This document shows positions 25,794 through 35,325 of a stretch of DNA of 64,000 nucleotides, in pieces. The notes under the pieces are model-generated. The model was not told where the DNA came from and made no database searches. It was given only the letters and a program-made list of their open reading frames with translations. This stretch comes from Actinokineospora iranica (lineage in GTDB: Bacteria; Actinomycetota; Actinomycetes; Mycobacteriales; Pseudonocardiaceae), in assembly GCF_900101685.1 (NCBI RefSeq), contig NZ_FMZZ01000014.1:105591-169590 (forward strand), in the 5' to 3' direction. A program made the position numbers and the translations under genes. The stretch's first letter is position 1, and each line of letters starts with the position of its first letter.

Positions 25794-26574
25794 ACACCAG
25801 CGTCACGCGTCGGCCGTGGCCGCCGACCAAGACCTCTCCGGTGCGGAACTCCGGGGGAATCCCGCGGACGACCGGGTAGGTGGTGACCACGGTCATGGCG
25901 CTCCCCGACGGCTCGGCGGACGGGTTCGCGGGGAAGTGGATGCGGTGGAGCCGCTTGCCGTGGGCCTCGACCTGGGCGCGGCGCCAGCCGTGCACGCGCA
26001 CGGCACGGGCGCGGCGGCCCCACCTGACGAGGCCGATCAGCCCTGGGGGCAGCAGCATCGGCCACAGCGCGAAGGCGACCACGACCAGGAGAGTGGGCAG
26101 GGACGGATCGTTGGACACCCCAGGGGCGGCGATGTTCTCCGGATCGTGGCGGTCGTAGAACACCGTGATCCGGTCGCCCACCGCCAGCACCGGACCGCTG
26201 TCGTCCAGGTTCATCGTGCGGTCGCGCTCCACGCCCCCGACGGCGAAGCGCACGTCGATCGTGTTACCCGAACCGCGGGCGCTCTGGCTCACGCCAACCA
26301 CCACGCCAGGCGTGGCAACGCCGTTCGCGAGCAGTTCTTCGGCTCTGTCCACCAACAGGTTCGCCCCCACGACGAACGCGGTGAACAGCAGCAGACCGAG
26401 CAGGGTCAGCACCCGGCCGCGACGACGCAGGCGCCGCACAGCCTCCGTCGCCACCGATTCCGACACGGAGTGCTCACCGGGCCCAGTCAGATCATCCTGG
26501 CCGTGCACGGCTACCTCGAAGAACCGCAACCGCCGCACGTCTTCGATCCCGGCTTCGCGCACAGCCACCCCCAT
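25747..26574 (-). CDS. DUF3592 domain membrane protein
   Basis: The 275-residue protein has two membrane helices (VLTLLGLLLFTAFVVGANLL and LPTLLVVVAFALWPMLLPPGLIGLV) flanking an extracytoplasmic domain with GVVVGV, VRFAVGGVERDR and VGDRITVFYDRHDPENIAAPG, the DUF3592 signature. The C-terminal part is a second small cytoplasmic domain. Role unknown. The last 47 bp are antisense to the end of the neighbouring gene. Confidence 0.88.
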   Translation of the reverse strand: MGVAVREAGIEDVRRLRFFEVAVHGQDDLTGPGEHSVSESVATEAVRRLRRRGRVLTLLGLLLFTAFVVGANLLVDRAEELLANGVATPGVVVGVSQSARGSGNTIDVRFAVGGVERDRTMNLDDSGPVLAVGDRITVFYDRHDPENIAAPGVSNDPSLPTLLVVVAFALWPMLLPPGLIGLVRWGRRARAVRVHGWRRAQVEAHGKRLHRIHFPANPSAEPSGSAMTVVTTYPVVRGIPPEFRTGEVLVGGHGRRVTLVFTRGPVLAAARTVRG

Positions 26575-26613
26575 TCGGCCTGGTGAGGGCGGACGGCGGC
26601 CCTCAGCGCAGGG

Positions 26614-26838
26614 TCAGTTGCCGCGCTTGGCCTCGTGGCGGAAGGCGGTGACCTCGGAGAGTGCCTGCTTGAGCATGTGATCCGCAAGGCGCGGCGTACT
26701 CATCGCGGCCTGTGCGGGCCGAGACCGCCGAACAGGACGCGCGGTCGTGGCAGCGGGCGATGGCTCGGGCGGCTCGATGCTGGGCGCGGGCTTGGTCGGT
26801 GGGGGTGGGTGTTCCGATGGATATCGTCCGAGCGGCAT
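26614..26838 (-). CDS. Small hypothetical protein
   Basis: Seventy-four residues: a Pro-rich N-terminal half (HPPPPTKPAPSIEPPEPSP), then a short basic helix (LADHMLKQALSEVTAFRHEA). The C-terminal helix reads like a real peptide, but there is no strong ribosome site and no family. It is divergent from the phosphatase gene. Confidence 0.4.
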   Translation of the reverse strand: MPLGRYPSEHPPPPTKPAPSIEPPEPSPAATTARPVRRSRPAQAAMSTPRLADHMLKQALSEVTAFRHEAKRGN

Positions 26839-26887
26839 TTCGAATTCTCGGTTGACGAGTGGCCTATCCGGCGGGTCTTCTGGGGCT

Positions 26888-27580
26888 GTGTCGACACCCG
26901 AGTACCGTCAGCCCCGTTATGTTCCGCCGCCGGGCTCCACCGAGCTGCTGCTGATCCGCCACGGCGAGTCCGCCCCGGCCCGGCCGGACACCCCGTTCTC
27001 GCTGGTCGACGGCCAGGGGGACCCCGAACTCGCGCCGGAGGGCAGGCACCAGGCCGAGCGGATCGCCGCTCGGCTGGCCAGCCAGCACATCGACGCCATC
27101 TACGTCACCAACCTGCGCCGCACCGTCGAGACCGCCGCGCCGCTGGCCCGGGCGGTCGACCTGAAGCCCCTGGTCGAGGTCGATCTGCGGGAGGTGCACC
27201 TCGGGCAGTGGGAAGGCGGGGTGTTCCGGCGGAAGGTCGCCGAGGGAGACCCGGTGGTGGTGCGGATGCACCAGGAGCAGCGCTGGGACGTCATCCCGGG
27301 CGCCGAGGACGCGGAGAAGTTCGCGAAGCGGGTTCGCGCGGGGGTCGAGCGGTTGGCGGCGGCGCACCCGGGGCAGCGGCTCGCGGTGTTCACCCATGGC
27401 GGGGTCATCGCCCAGGTGCTCGCGTTGGCCAGTGGCTCTACGCCGTTCGCGTTTCTGGGGGCGGACAACGGGTCGCTGTCGCAGGTCGTGGTGCACGGGC
27501 TGATGTGGCAGGTGCGCCGCTTCAACGACACCGCTCACCTGGACCAGACGTTGACGCTCACCAGCGCGCCGTTGACCTGA
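26888..27580 (+). CDS. Histidine phosphatase superfamily protein
   Basis: The 230-residue protein has the RHG core at residues 24-26 (LLLIRHGES), the second Arg in TNLRRTVETAAPLA, the acidic EVDLREVHLGQWEG and the second His in VFTHGGVIAQVLA. It is a phosphoglycerate mutase-like phosphatase; the substrate could be a sugar phosphate or small metabolite. GTG start chosen because the domain begins shortly after. It is convergent with treZ and shares a hairpin with it. Confidence 0.9.
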   Translation: MSTPEYRQPRYVPPPGSTELLLIRHGESAPARPDTPFSLVDGQGDPELAPEGRHQAERIAARLASQHIDAIYVTNLRRTVETAAPLARAVDLKPLVEVDLREVHLGQWEGGVFRRKVAEGDPVVVRMHQEQRWDVIPGAEDAEKFAKRVRAGVERLAAAHPGQRLAVFTHGGVIAQVLALASGSTPFAFLGADNGSLSQVVVHGLMWQVRRFNDTAHLDQTLTLTSAPLT

Positions 27581-27587
27581 CCGCTCG

Positions 27588-27616
27588 GACCGGGTGTGCT
27601 CCGCGCGCACCCGGTC
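27588..27616. terminator. Hairpin between phosphatase and treZ
   Basis: Arms GACCGGGTGTGC and GCGCACCCGGTC pair with one mismatch around a short loop; the right arm touches the treZ stop codon. Probably serves both convergent units. Confidence 0.65.
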
Positions 27617-29378
27617 AGCGGGTGGTGACGATCGCGAAAGCGTTGGGGGGCAAGCACAGCCTTTCCGGCTCGATCTGGACGCCGTCGGCGGTGAGCAATG
27701 TCGTGTGGACGGACATCGGGACGTCGGCGAGGCGCTCGCCCAGGTTCGCGGCCACCCGGATCGCGCCCCGGTGCAGCAGCACGCATCCGTCGGTGTGGTC
27801 CACGTGGAAGTGGTTCAGGCGCGGGTCGCTCAGCTCGGGGTGCGCGCGCCGCAACGCGATCAGGGCGCGGTAGGTGTCGAAGGTGGCCCGGTGCGCGGGA
27901 TCGGCGAGCTCGCCCCAGTTCAGCGTGGAGTTGAGGACCGTCGCCGGGTCCATCGGGTCGGGGACCTCGGTCTCGCCCCAGCCGTGCGCGCCGAACTCGC
28001 GGCGGCGGCCGGTGCGCACCGACTCGGCGAGTTCCGGGTCGGGGAACGAGGCGAAGAACTGCCACGGGGTGGTGGCCGCCCACTCCTCGCCCATGAAAAG
28101 CATTGGCGTGTAAGGGGAGCACAGCACCAGCGCCGCGCCGCACAGCGCCCGCGCCACCGGGATCGTCGCGGTCAGCCGGTCTCCGGCGGCGCGATTGCCG
28201 ATCTGGTCGTGGTTCTGCAGGTACGCCAGGAACCGGTGGCCAGGGGTCGTGCGCGTGTCGACCGGCCTGCCGTGGGTGCGTTCGCGGAACGACGACCAGG
28301 TGCCCGCGTGGAAGAACGCCGAGCGCAGGGTCTTCTCCAGCGCGCCGGGGGCGGCGAAATCCGCGTAGTATCCCGAAGTCTCGCCGGTGAGGGCCACGTG
28401 CAGGACGTGGTGCACGTCGTCGCACCACTGCGCGTCCAGGCCGTAGCCGCCCGCCGCGCGCGGGGTGACGTGCCGGGGGTCGTTGAGGTCGGACTCGGCG
28501 ATCAGCGTCAGCGGCCTGCGCAGCGCGGTGGCCAGCGCGTCGACCTCGGTCGCCAGTTCCTCCAACAGGTTCGTCGCCCGGGTGTCCACCAGGGCGTGCA
28601 CGGCGTCCAGGCGCAGACCGTCCACATGGTAATCCCGGAACCAGGCCAGGGCGTTGTCCAGCACGTACCGGCGGACCTCGTCCGAGCCGGGGCCGTCGAG
28701 GTTGAGCGTGGGGCCCCAGATGTTCTTGCCCGCGAAGTACGGCCCGAACCGGTCCAGGTACGCCCCGGACGGGCCGAGGTGGTTGTAGACCACGTCGAGG
28801 ATCACGCCGATGCCGCGCGCGTGGCAGGCGTCGACGAACTGCTTGAACGCCGTCGGCCCGCCGTAGGGCTGGTGCACCGCGCCCCACAGCACGCCGTCGT
28901 AGCCCCAGCCCGCGGTGCCGTCGAAAGCGTTGACCGGCAACAGTTCCACCATGTCCACGCCCAGTTCGACCAGGTGGTCCAACTTCTCGATGGCGCCGTT
29001 GAACGTGCCTTCCTCGGTGAAGGTGCCGATGTGCAGTTCGTAGAGCACGCTTCCGGGCAGTGCCCGACCGGACCACGCCGCGTCGGTCCACTCGAACGCG
29101 CGGTGCTCGAAGCGCCGCGACGGCCCGTGCACGCCTTCGGGCTGCCAAGGGGAACGCGGGTCGGGCAACGGCGTTTCGTCGTCGTCCAACAGGAAGGCGT
29201 AGTCGGTGCCCGCGCCGGTGCCGGGAACGTGGACATGCCACCAGCCGCGGTCGTCGCGGGTCATCTCGTGGTGGTTGTTTCCCAGGGCCAACTGGACCCG
29301 GGCCCGGCCGGGCGCCCAGACGCAGAAGTGCTCGTCGTCGGAGTGGTCGACGGGAGTGTCGGCGGAGTCGGGGTTCAT
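27615..29378 (-). CDS. treZ: Malto-oligosyltrehalose trehalohydrolase
   Basis: The 587-residue GH13 enzyme cuts trehalose from maltooligosyltrehalose made by TreY, in the cytoplasm. Visible are an N-terminal CBM48-like domain (VWAPGRARVQLAL), ILDVVYNHLGP, the nucleophile in HVDGLRLDAVHAL (D258), the acid in LTLIAESDLNDP (E295) and FLAYLQNHDQIGNR. These are TreZ-type barrel motifs. Start ATG overlaps the treY stop by 4 bp. Last gene of treX-treY-treZ. Confidence 0.95.
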   Translation of the reverse strand: MNPDSADTPVDHSDDEHFCVWAPGRARVQLALGNNHHEMTRDDRGWWHVHVPGTGAGTDYAFLLDDDETPLPDPRSPWQPEGVHGPSRRFEHRAFEWTDAAWSGRALPGSVLYELHIGTFTEEGTFNGAIEKLDHLVELGVDMVELLPVNAFDGTAGWGYDGVLWGAVHQPYGGPTAFKQFVDACHARGIGVILDVVYNHLGPSGAYLDRFGPYFAGKNIWGPTLNLDGPGSDEVRRYVLDNALAWFRDYHVDGLRLDAVHALVDTRATNLLEELATEVDALATALRRPLTLIAESDLNDPRHVTPRAAGGYGLDAQWCDDVHHVLHVALTGETSGYYADFAAPGALEKTLRSAFFHAGTWSSFRERTHGRPVDTRTTPGHRFLAYLQNHDQIGNRAAGDRLTATIPVARALCGAALVLCSPYTPMLFMGEEWAATTPWQFFASFPDPELAESVRTGRRREFGAHGWGETEVPDPMDPATVLNSTLNWGELADPAHRATFDTYRALIALRRAHPELSDPRLNHFHVDHTDGCVLLHRGAIRVAANLGERLADVPMSVHTTLLTADGVQIEPERLCLPPNAFAIVTTR

Positions 29379-31666
29379 CGGCCACCTCGCGGGCGAGTTC
29401 CCCGCAGCAGCAGCGCGACGGGATAGTCGGTGAGCACTTCGGCGAGGCCGCCCTCGGTCTGGCGGCCGGTGAGCTTGTCGATCCACTTGCCGTCGAGGTC
29501 GAGCCGGGTGTCGCCCCAGCCGGTGAACCGGACCGGGAACCGGGTCGCGACGGCGATCAGGCCGTTGCGCTCGAAGGCGACGACGTGCTCGGCCGCGGCC
29601 CCGATCGCCTCAACGGGACGGTATCCGGTGAACAGGTCGGGCCGGTCGCGCCGCAGCCGCAGCACGGTGCGCACCACGTGCAGCTTCGCCGCGCCGGTCT
29701 CGTCAACCGGTGGCCGCGGCCGCTGCAACAGCGCCCGCCGGGCGGCGAAGTCCACCGGCCTGCGGTTGTCCGGGTCGACAAGGGACAGATCCCACAGCTC
29801 GCTGCCCTGGTACACGTCCGGAACGCCGGGACCGGCGAGCTGTAGCAGCTTCTGCCCCAGTGAGTTCGACCAGCCGTAGGGGGTGATCTTCTCGGCGAAC
29901 GCCCGGATCTCGGGCAGCAGCACCGGATCGCCGAGGACCTCGCCGGGCCAGGCGCGCACGGCCGCCTCGAACTCATCGTCGTGCTCGGTCCACGACGTGC
30001 GGACCTTCGCCTCCTTGGCGGCCTTGTCCAGGTAGGCGGCCAGCCGGTCGGCGCTGATCGGCCACGCGCCGAGCAGGCTCTGCCACGCCAGCAGGTTCAG
30101 CGTCGGCTCCGGCAGCCCCCGGCGCGCGCTCCAGCGCCGCACGGCGTCGGCGAACTCGTCGGGCAGCTCGGCCAGCACCGCGAGCCGGGCCCGCACGTCC
30201 TCCGACCGCTTGGTGTCGTGAGTGGACAGTGTGGTCATCGCCTGCGGGTGGCTCGCCTCGCGGGCGGCCTGCGCGGCGTGGAACTCGTCCAGGCTGACGC
30301 CGAACTGATCGGGGCAGCTTCCGACCTCGTTGAGCGCCACGAACCGGGTGTAGCGGTAGAAGGTGGTGTCCTCGGTGCCCTTGGCCACGACCATGCCCGA
30401 CGTCTGCTGGATCCGGGTAGCCAGTTCGCCCGCCGGGGCCGCGCGCACCTGGGTGTCGAGCGCGTCGACCGCGTCCGCGAGCTCCGGGCAGCGCTCCCGG
30501 ACCTGCGCCACGGCCGCCAGCCAGTGGTGCTCGCCCTCGGGCAGATACGACCGGTAGACGGGGAAAGCGGCCATCAGCTCGGCCACGACCCGCCGCGCCC
30601 GCTCAGTGTCCACACTGGACACCAGTGCGGCGATCCTGCGGACCTCCGACGCCAGGGAGGTGTCCGTGATGAGCCGCCTGCACTCCGCGCGCACCGCGTC
30701 GTAATCGGTCGGCACGCCGAGGGATTCGGCCAGCTTGGTGAACGGCGCCTCGGCGGCGGGGTCGATGAACACCCCGCACACCTCGCGCAGCGCGTCGTAG
30801 CCCGTCGTGCCCGCCACCGGCCACGACCCGGGCAGCGCCTCGCCGCGCTCCAGGATCTTCTCCACCACGACCCAGCACCCGGCCCGAGCCGCCAGCCGCC
30901 GCGCGTAGCCGCCCGGGTCGGCGAGCCCGTCCGGGTGGTCCACCCGCAGGCCGACCACGTCGCCGTCGGCGACCCAGCGCAGCACCTCGCCGTGGGTGGC
31001 GTCGAACACCTCCCGGTCCTCGACCCGCACCCCCGCCAAGGTCGTGATGTCGAAGAACCGCCGGTAGTTCAGCTCAGCGCTCGCCCGCCGCCAGTCAACC
31101 AGCCGGTAGTGCTGGCGCTCGTGGACCTCGGCCGCCGAGCCGGAGCCGGTGCCGGGCGCGATCGGGAACTCGTGCTCGTAGTAGCGCAACCGGTCGCCGT
31201 CGACGGTCAGCTTGTCAGTGTCCTCTGTGTCCTCTGTGTCCTCTGTGTCCTCTGTGTCCTCATCGGACTCTAGCACCGGGACCAGCACCGGGAACGACTC
31301 GATGTCGAAGTACCCCGCGTACCGCGACTCCTGGCCGTGGGTGAGCACGTCCCACCACCACGGGTTCGCCGCCGGGACCTCCACCGCCATGTGGTTCGGC
31401 ACGATGTCCACGACCAGATCCAGGCCCGCCGACCGCAGCCGCGCCACCAGCGCGCGCCTGCCTTCCTCGCCGCCCAGTTCCGGATTGGCCCGCGTCGGGT
31501 CGACCACGTCGTAGCCGTGCGTCGACCCGGGCGTCGGGGTCAGGATCGGCGAGGTGTAGAGCGCGCCCACGCCCAGTTCGGCCAGGTAGTCCGCGATCTC
31601 GGCGGCGTCGGCGAACCCGAAGCCGGGCCGCATCTGCACCCGGTAGGTGGACCTCGGCGCGCGCAT
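29375..31666 (-). CDS. treY: Malto-oligosyltrehalose synthase
   Basis: The 763-residue GH13 enzyme turns the reducing-end maltose unit of a glucan chain into trehalose. It begins RSTYRVQMRPGFGFADAAEI, with GVGALYTSPIL, LVVDIVPNHM, VDHPDGLADP, a WVVVEKILERGE acid region and ALNEVGSCPDQFG, as expected for TreY. An acidic insert of tandem E-D-T triplets (about residue 136-151) is unusual and encoded by a 9-bp DNA repeat. The start overlaps the treX stop by 1 bp and its end overlaps treZ by 4 bp. Confidence 0.95.
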   Translation of the reverse strand: MRAPRSTYRVQMRPGFGFADAAEIADYLAELGVGALYTSPILTPTPGSTHGYDVVDPTRANPELGGEEGRRALVARLRSAGLDLVVDIVPNHMAVEVPAANPWWWDVLTHGQESRYAGYFDIESFPVLVPVLESDEDTEDTEDTEDTEDTDKLTVDGDRLRYYEHEFPIAPGTGSGSAAEVHERQHYRLVDWRRASAELNYRRFFDITTLAGVRVEDREVFDATHGEVLRWVADGDVVGLRVDHPDGLADPGGYARRLAARAGCWVVVEKILERGEALPGSWPVAGTTGYDALREVCGVFIDPAAEAPFTKLAESLGVPTDYDAVRAECRRLITDTSLASEVRRIAALVSSVDTERARRVVAELMAAFPVYRSYLPEGEHHWLAAVAQVRERCPELADAVDALDTQVRAAPAGELATRIQQTSGMVVAKGTEDTTFYRYTRFVALNEVGSCPDQFGVSLDEFHAAQAAREASHPQAMTTLSTHDTKRSEDVRARLAVLAELPDEFADAVRRWSARRGLPEPTLNLLAWQSLLGAWPISADRLAAYLDKAAKEAKVRTSWTEHDDEFEAAVRAWPGEVLGDPVLLPEIRAFAEKITPYGWSNSLGQKLLQLAGPGVPDVYQGSELWDLSLVDPDNRRPVDFAARRALLQRPRPPVDETGAAKLHVVRTVLRLRRDRPDLFTGYRPVEAIGAAAEHVVAFERNGLIAVATRFPVRFTGWGDTRLDLDGKWIDKLTGRQTEGGLAEVLTDYPVALLLRGTRPRGGR
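31218..31262 (-). repeat. In-frame 9-bp tandem repeat inside treY
   Basis: Four perfect copies of GTGTCCTCT followed by GTGTCCTCA, encoding E-D-T repeats on the minus strand. The copies are identical at the DNA level, so they arose recently and could vary in number by slippage without breaking the frame. Confidence 0.9.
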
Positions 31667-33789
31667 CAGTCCTCAGTCCCGATGCGCCGCAACACGATCA
31701 GCGACCGCGACGGCAGCACCATGGTGCTCTTGCCCGAGTAGGTTTCCCGCTCCACCGGCGCCACTTCGCCGGTCGCGGTGTCGAGCACCACTTCCCACTT
31801 CGCGCCGTAGTTCCCGTCGGGCACAGTCACGTCGATGTCCTCGTGGTGGGCGTTGAAGCACAGCAGGAACGAGTCGTCGGTGACGCGCTCGCCGCGCTGG
31901 TCGAGGTCGGGGATGCCCTCGCCGTTGAGGAACGTCACCACGCACCGGCCGAACCCGGAGCCCCAGTCCTCATCGGACATCTCCTGCCCGGACGGGGTGA
32001 ACCAGGCGATGTCGCGCAACTCGTCGCCGCTGCGGATCGGCCTGCCCTGGAAGAAGCGCCTGCGCCGGAACACCGGGTGCCGCGCGCGCAACGCGGTGAC
32101 CGCCGTGGTGAACTCCACCAGGTCGGCGTTCTCCTTGGCCAGCGACCAGTCCACCCAGGACAGCTCGTTGTCCTGGCAGTAGCCGTTGTTGTTGCCGTCT
32201 TGGGTGCGGCCCATCTCGTCGCCGTGCAGCAGCATCGGCACGCCCTGCGACAGCATCAGCGTCGCGATCATGTTGCGGCGCTGGCGGGCCCGCAGGGCCA
32301 GGATCTCATCGTCGTCGGTCGGCCCCTCGACGCCGCAGTTCCACGAGCGGTTGTCGTCGGCCCCGTCGCGGTTGCCCTCGCCGTTGGCCTCGTTGTGCTT
32401 CTCGTTGTAGGAAACCAGGTCGTTGAGGGTGAAGCCGTCGTGCGCGGTGACGAAGTTGATCGAGGCGAACGGCTTGCGCCCGTCCTCCTGGTACAGGTCG
32501 GAGGACCCGGTGATGCGCGAGGCGAACTCCCCGAGCGTCGCGGGCTCGCCGCGCCAGAAATCCCTTACCGTGTCCCGGAACTTGCCGTTCCACTCCGTCC
32601 ACAGTGGCGGGAAGTTACCGACCTGGTAGCCACCCGGCCCGACGTCCCACGGCTCGGCGATCAGCTTCACCTGGCTGATCACCGGGTCCTGCTGCACGAT
32701 GTCGAAGAACGCCGACAGCCGGTCCACGTCGTAGAACTCGCGGGCCAGCGTCGCGGCGAGGTCGAAGCGGAACCCGTCCACCCGCATCTCGGTCACCCAG
32801 TACCGCAGCGAGTCCATGATGAGCTGCAAGGTGTGCGGGTTGCGCACGTTCATCGAGTTGCCGGTGCCCGTGTAGTCCATGTAGTACCGCTGGTCGTCCT
32901 CGACCAGCCGGTAGTACGCCTCGTTGTCGATGCCGCGCATGGACAGCGTCGGCCCCAGGTGGTTGCCCTCGGCGGTGTGGTTGTAGACGACGTCGAGGAT
33001 GACCTCGATGTTCGCCTCGTGCATCGTGCGCACCATCGCCTTGAACTCGGCCACCTGCGCGCCTTGGGCCGTCTGCGCCGCGTACTCCGCGTGCGGGGCG
33101 AAGAACGCGATCGTGTTGTAGCCCCAGTAGTTGCGCAGCCCCCGGTCCTGCAACCCGTGGTCGTGCAGGAACTGGTGCACCGGCATGAGCTCGATCGCCG
33201 TCACGCCGAGCTTGGTCAGGTGCTCGATCACCGCCGGGTGCGCCAGGCCCGCGTACGTGCCGCGCAACTCCTTCGGCACGGCCGGGTGCAGCATCGTCAG
33301 GCCGCGCACGTGCGCCTCATAGATGACGCTCTCGTTGTACGGGATCTTCGGCGGCCGGTCGTTCGCCCAGTCGAAGAACGGGTTGACCACCACCGCTTTC
33401 GGCGTGTGGTCGGCGGAATCGGAGTCGTCGCGCTGGTGCGGGTCGCCAAACGGGTACCCGAAGACCGGCTGCTCCCAGCGGATCTCGCCCTCGACCGCCT
33501 TGGCGTACGGGTCGAGCAGCAGCTTGTTCGGGTTGCACCGCTGGCCGTTCTCCGGATCGTGGGGACCCGTCACCCGATAGCCGTAATGCTGCCCCGGCAG
33601 CACCCCGGGCAGGTAGCCGTGCCAGACGAAGCCGTCGACCTCGGGCAGCTTCACCCGGTGCTCGGAGCCGTCCGGGGCGAACAGGCATAGCTCGACGCTC
33701 GACGCCACCTCGGAGAACAGCGCGAAGTTCGTGCCCGCGCCGTCGTAGGTGGCGCCGAGCGGGTAAGGGGTTCCGGGCCAGGGCCGCAC
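31666..33789 (-). CDS. glgX: Glycogen debranching enzyme GlgX/TreX
   Basis: The 707-residue GH13 isoamylase-type enzyme starts RPWPGTPYPLGATYDGAGTNFALF. It has VVYNHTAEGNHLGPTLS, VDGFRFDLAATLAREF (nucleophile), LIAEPWDVGPGGYQVG (acid) and FVTAHDGFTLNDLVSYN, all family marks. It trims glycogen side chains to feed TreY. GTG 33789 is chosen because GAGGAGA lies 4 bases upstream and the family start fits; an ATG 26 codons earlier is less likely. First gene of the trehalose operon. Confidence 0.95.
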   Translation of the reverse strand: MRPWPGTPYPLGATYDGAGTNFALFSEVASSVELCLFAPDGSEHRVKLPEVDGFVWHGYLPGVLPGQHYGYRVTGPHDPENGQRCNPNKLLLDPYAKAVEGEIRWEQPVFGYPFGDPHQRDDSDSADHTPKAVVVNPFFDWANDRPPKIPYNESVIYEAHVRGLTMLHPAVPKELRGTYAGLAHPAVIEHLTKLGVTAIELMPVHQFLHDHGLQDRGLRNYWGYNTIAFFAPHAEYAAQTAQGAQVAEFKAMVRTMHEANIEVILDVVYNHTAEGNHLGPTLSMRGIDNEAYYRLVEDDQRYYMDYTGTGNSMNVRNPHTLQLIMDSLRYWVTEMRVDGFRFDLAATLAREFYDVDRLSAFFDIVQQDPVISQVKLIAEPWDVGPGGYQVGNFPPLWTEWNGKFRDTVRDFWRGEPATLGEFASRITGSSDLYQEDGRKPFASINFVTAHDGFTLNDLVSYNEKHNEANGEGNRDGADDNRSWNCGVEGPTDDDEILALRARQRRNMIATLMLSQGVPMLLHGDEMGRTQDGNNNGYCQDNELSWVDWSLAKENADLVEFTTAVTALRARHPVFRRRRFFQGRPIRSGDELRDIAWFTPSGQEMSDEDWGSGFGRCVVTFLNGEGIPDLDQRGERVTDDSFLLCFNAHHEDIDVTVPDGNYGAKWEVVLDTATGEVAPVERETYSGKSTMVLPSRSLIVLRRIGTED

Positions 33790-33912
33790 ACGTTCTCCTC
33801 GGTCGCACGCCCGGCCGCGGGGTACGGCCGCGAGGCTGTCATTCGTCACCATATTGGGAGGCGCCACTTGGGCGCTGGACGCGGCGCCGTGTCACCCGGC
33901 ACACGCGCGGGT

Positions 33913-35130
33913 TCAGCCGTCGTCGCCGTCGCCACGGTCGTTGCCGCCCTTGCCGTTTCGTCCCGGTTTGCCCTCTTTCGGCTTGCCGTCGGGCTTCGGC
34001 CGGGACTCGGGCTGGGTCACCGTGACCACCACGGTCCGCGCGGCGGGCACCTCGATGACCTGGGTCGCGGCCGTGACCGCTGGCGGCGCGGGCAGCCGGG
34101 GCGCGGCGCTCGTCGCGGCGTCGGACACCGGCGGCGGCCCCACCGAGGGCGGGTGGGCGCTGGGCGGGCCGGTCGCGAGCAGCGCGGCGAGCCCGCCCGC
34201 GACGAGCGCCGCTGCGGCGACACCCGCGTGCACCAGACCGGGACGACGGCCTGCCCGCCGCGCGGGTGTGGTCGTCGTCGGCCCGGTCAACGTCCGTGTG
34301 CGCCGCCACGGCAGCAGGCTCGGCCGCTCGACCGGGCCGAACAGGGCCGCGGCGGCGAGCCGCTGCCCGCACTCCGCGGCGTCCGGCCGGTCTTCCGGCC
34401 CGCGCGCGGTCATCGCGGCCAGCGTCTCCACCCACACCGGCGGCAGCCAGCCGGGGATCTCGGGAGACCGGGTCAGCCGCGCCAGGGCCGCCTCCACATC
34501 CGACCCGTCGAACTCGGGGCCGCCGGTCAGGCACTCCAGCAGCACCAGCCCGAGGGAGTAGATGTCGCCCGGCGGCCCGGTGGTCTCGCCCTGGATCTGC
34601 TCGGGCGCGAGGTAAGCGGCGGTGCCGACGCACCGGCCCGTGGCGGTGATCCGCGCGCCGCCCAGCGCCCGCGCGATGCCGAAGTCGGCCAGGTAGCAGG
34701 CGCCGTCCTGGTCGATCAGGATGTTGGACGGCTTCACGTCGCGGTGCACGATGCCGTGCGAATGCACGTGGTCGAGAATGCCCGCGAGCCGCATTCCCAG
34801 CCGCGCCACCATGTCGGTGTCGAGCTGGCGCTCGTCGAGCAGGCCGCGCAGCGTGGTGCCCCGCACGAGTTCCATCACCAGATAGGGCCGCTCGTTGTCC
34901 ACGGCCACGTCGAACACGCGCACCAGCCCCGGATGGGAAAGCCCGGCGAGCAGCCGGGCCTCGGTCTCCAGGCGGGTCACGGTCGCGCTCGACGCCTTCG
35001 GGTGAAACAACTTGACCGCGACCTCGCGCCCCAGCCGGGTGTCGACCGCGCTGTGCACGTCGGCCATGCCGCCCGCGCCGATCAGCTCGCCCAGCCGGTA
35101 ACGGTCGTCGAGCAGCGTGCCCGTCCCCAT
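33913..35130 (-). CDS. PknB-like serine/threonine protein kinase, membrane-anchored
   Basis: The 405-residue protein has a kinase domain at about residues 11-265: GAGGMADV loop, VAVKLF (K40), HRDVKPSN (129-136), DFG (149-151) and APE (175-177). A single membrane helix follows (VHAGVAAAALVAGGLAALLA), then a Pro/Thr-rich and basic extracytoplasmic tail without PASTA repeats. ATG chosen for CAGGAGG upstream. It lies 123 bp before treX on the same strand and might share transcription; any control of trehalose synthesis is only a guess. Confidence 0.93.
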   Translation of the reverse strand: MGTGTLLDDRYRLGELIGAGGMADVHSAVDTRLGREVAVKLFHPKASSATVTRLETEARLLAGLSHPGLVRVFDVAVDNERPYLVMELVRGTTLRGLLDERQLDTDMVARLGMRLAGILDHVHSHGIVHRDVKPSNILIDQDGACYLADFGIARALGGARITATGRCVGTAAYLAPEQIQGETTGPPGDIYSLGLVLLECLTGGPEFDGSDVEAALARLTRSPEIPGWLPPVWVETLAAMTARGPEDRPDAAECGQRLAAAALFGPVERPSLLPWRRTRTLTGPTTTTPARRAGRRPGLVHAGVAAAALVAGGLAALLATGPPSAHPPSVGPPPVSDAATSAAPRLPAPPAVTAATQVIEVPAARTVVVTVTQPESRPKPDGKPKEGKPGRNGKGGNDRGDGDDG

Positions 35131-35325
35131 GCGACCTCCTGCCCGTGCGTCACCCACCGGGGGCTACCCCGTTGCCGACACAATCAAACGCCCGCCTTGA
35201 TCGGGTGGAAGTTCTCACCCAGCGGGGTGGCTGCGTCATTCGGGCGCATGAGGTTACCCCAATGGGGGTACCAGGGGCCGGGGAGCGAGCCCGCTCCGCA
35301 CCGGACACCAGCAGGAGGAGGGGCC

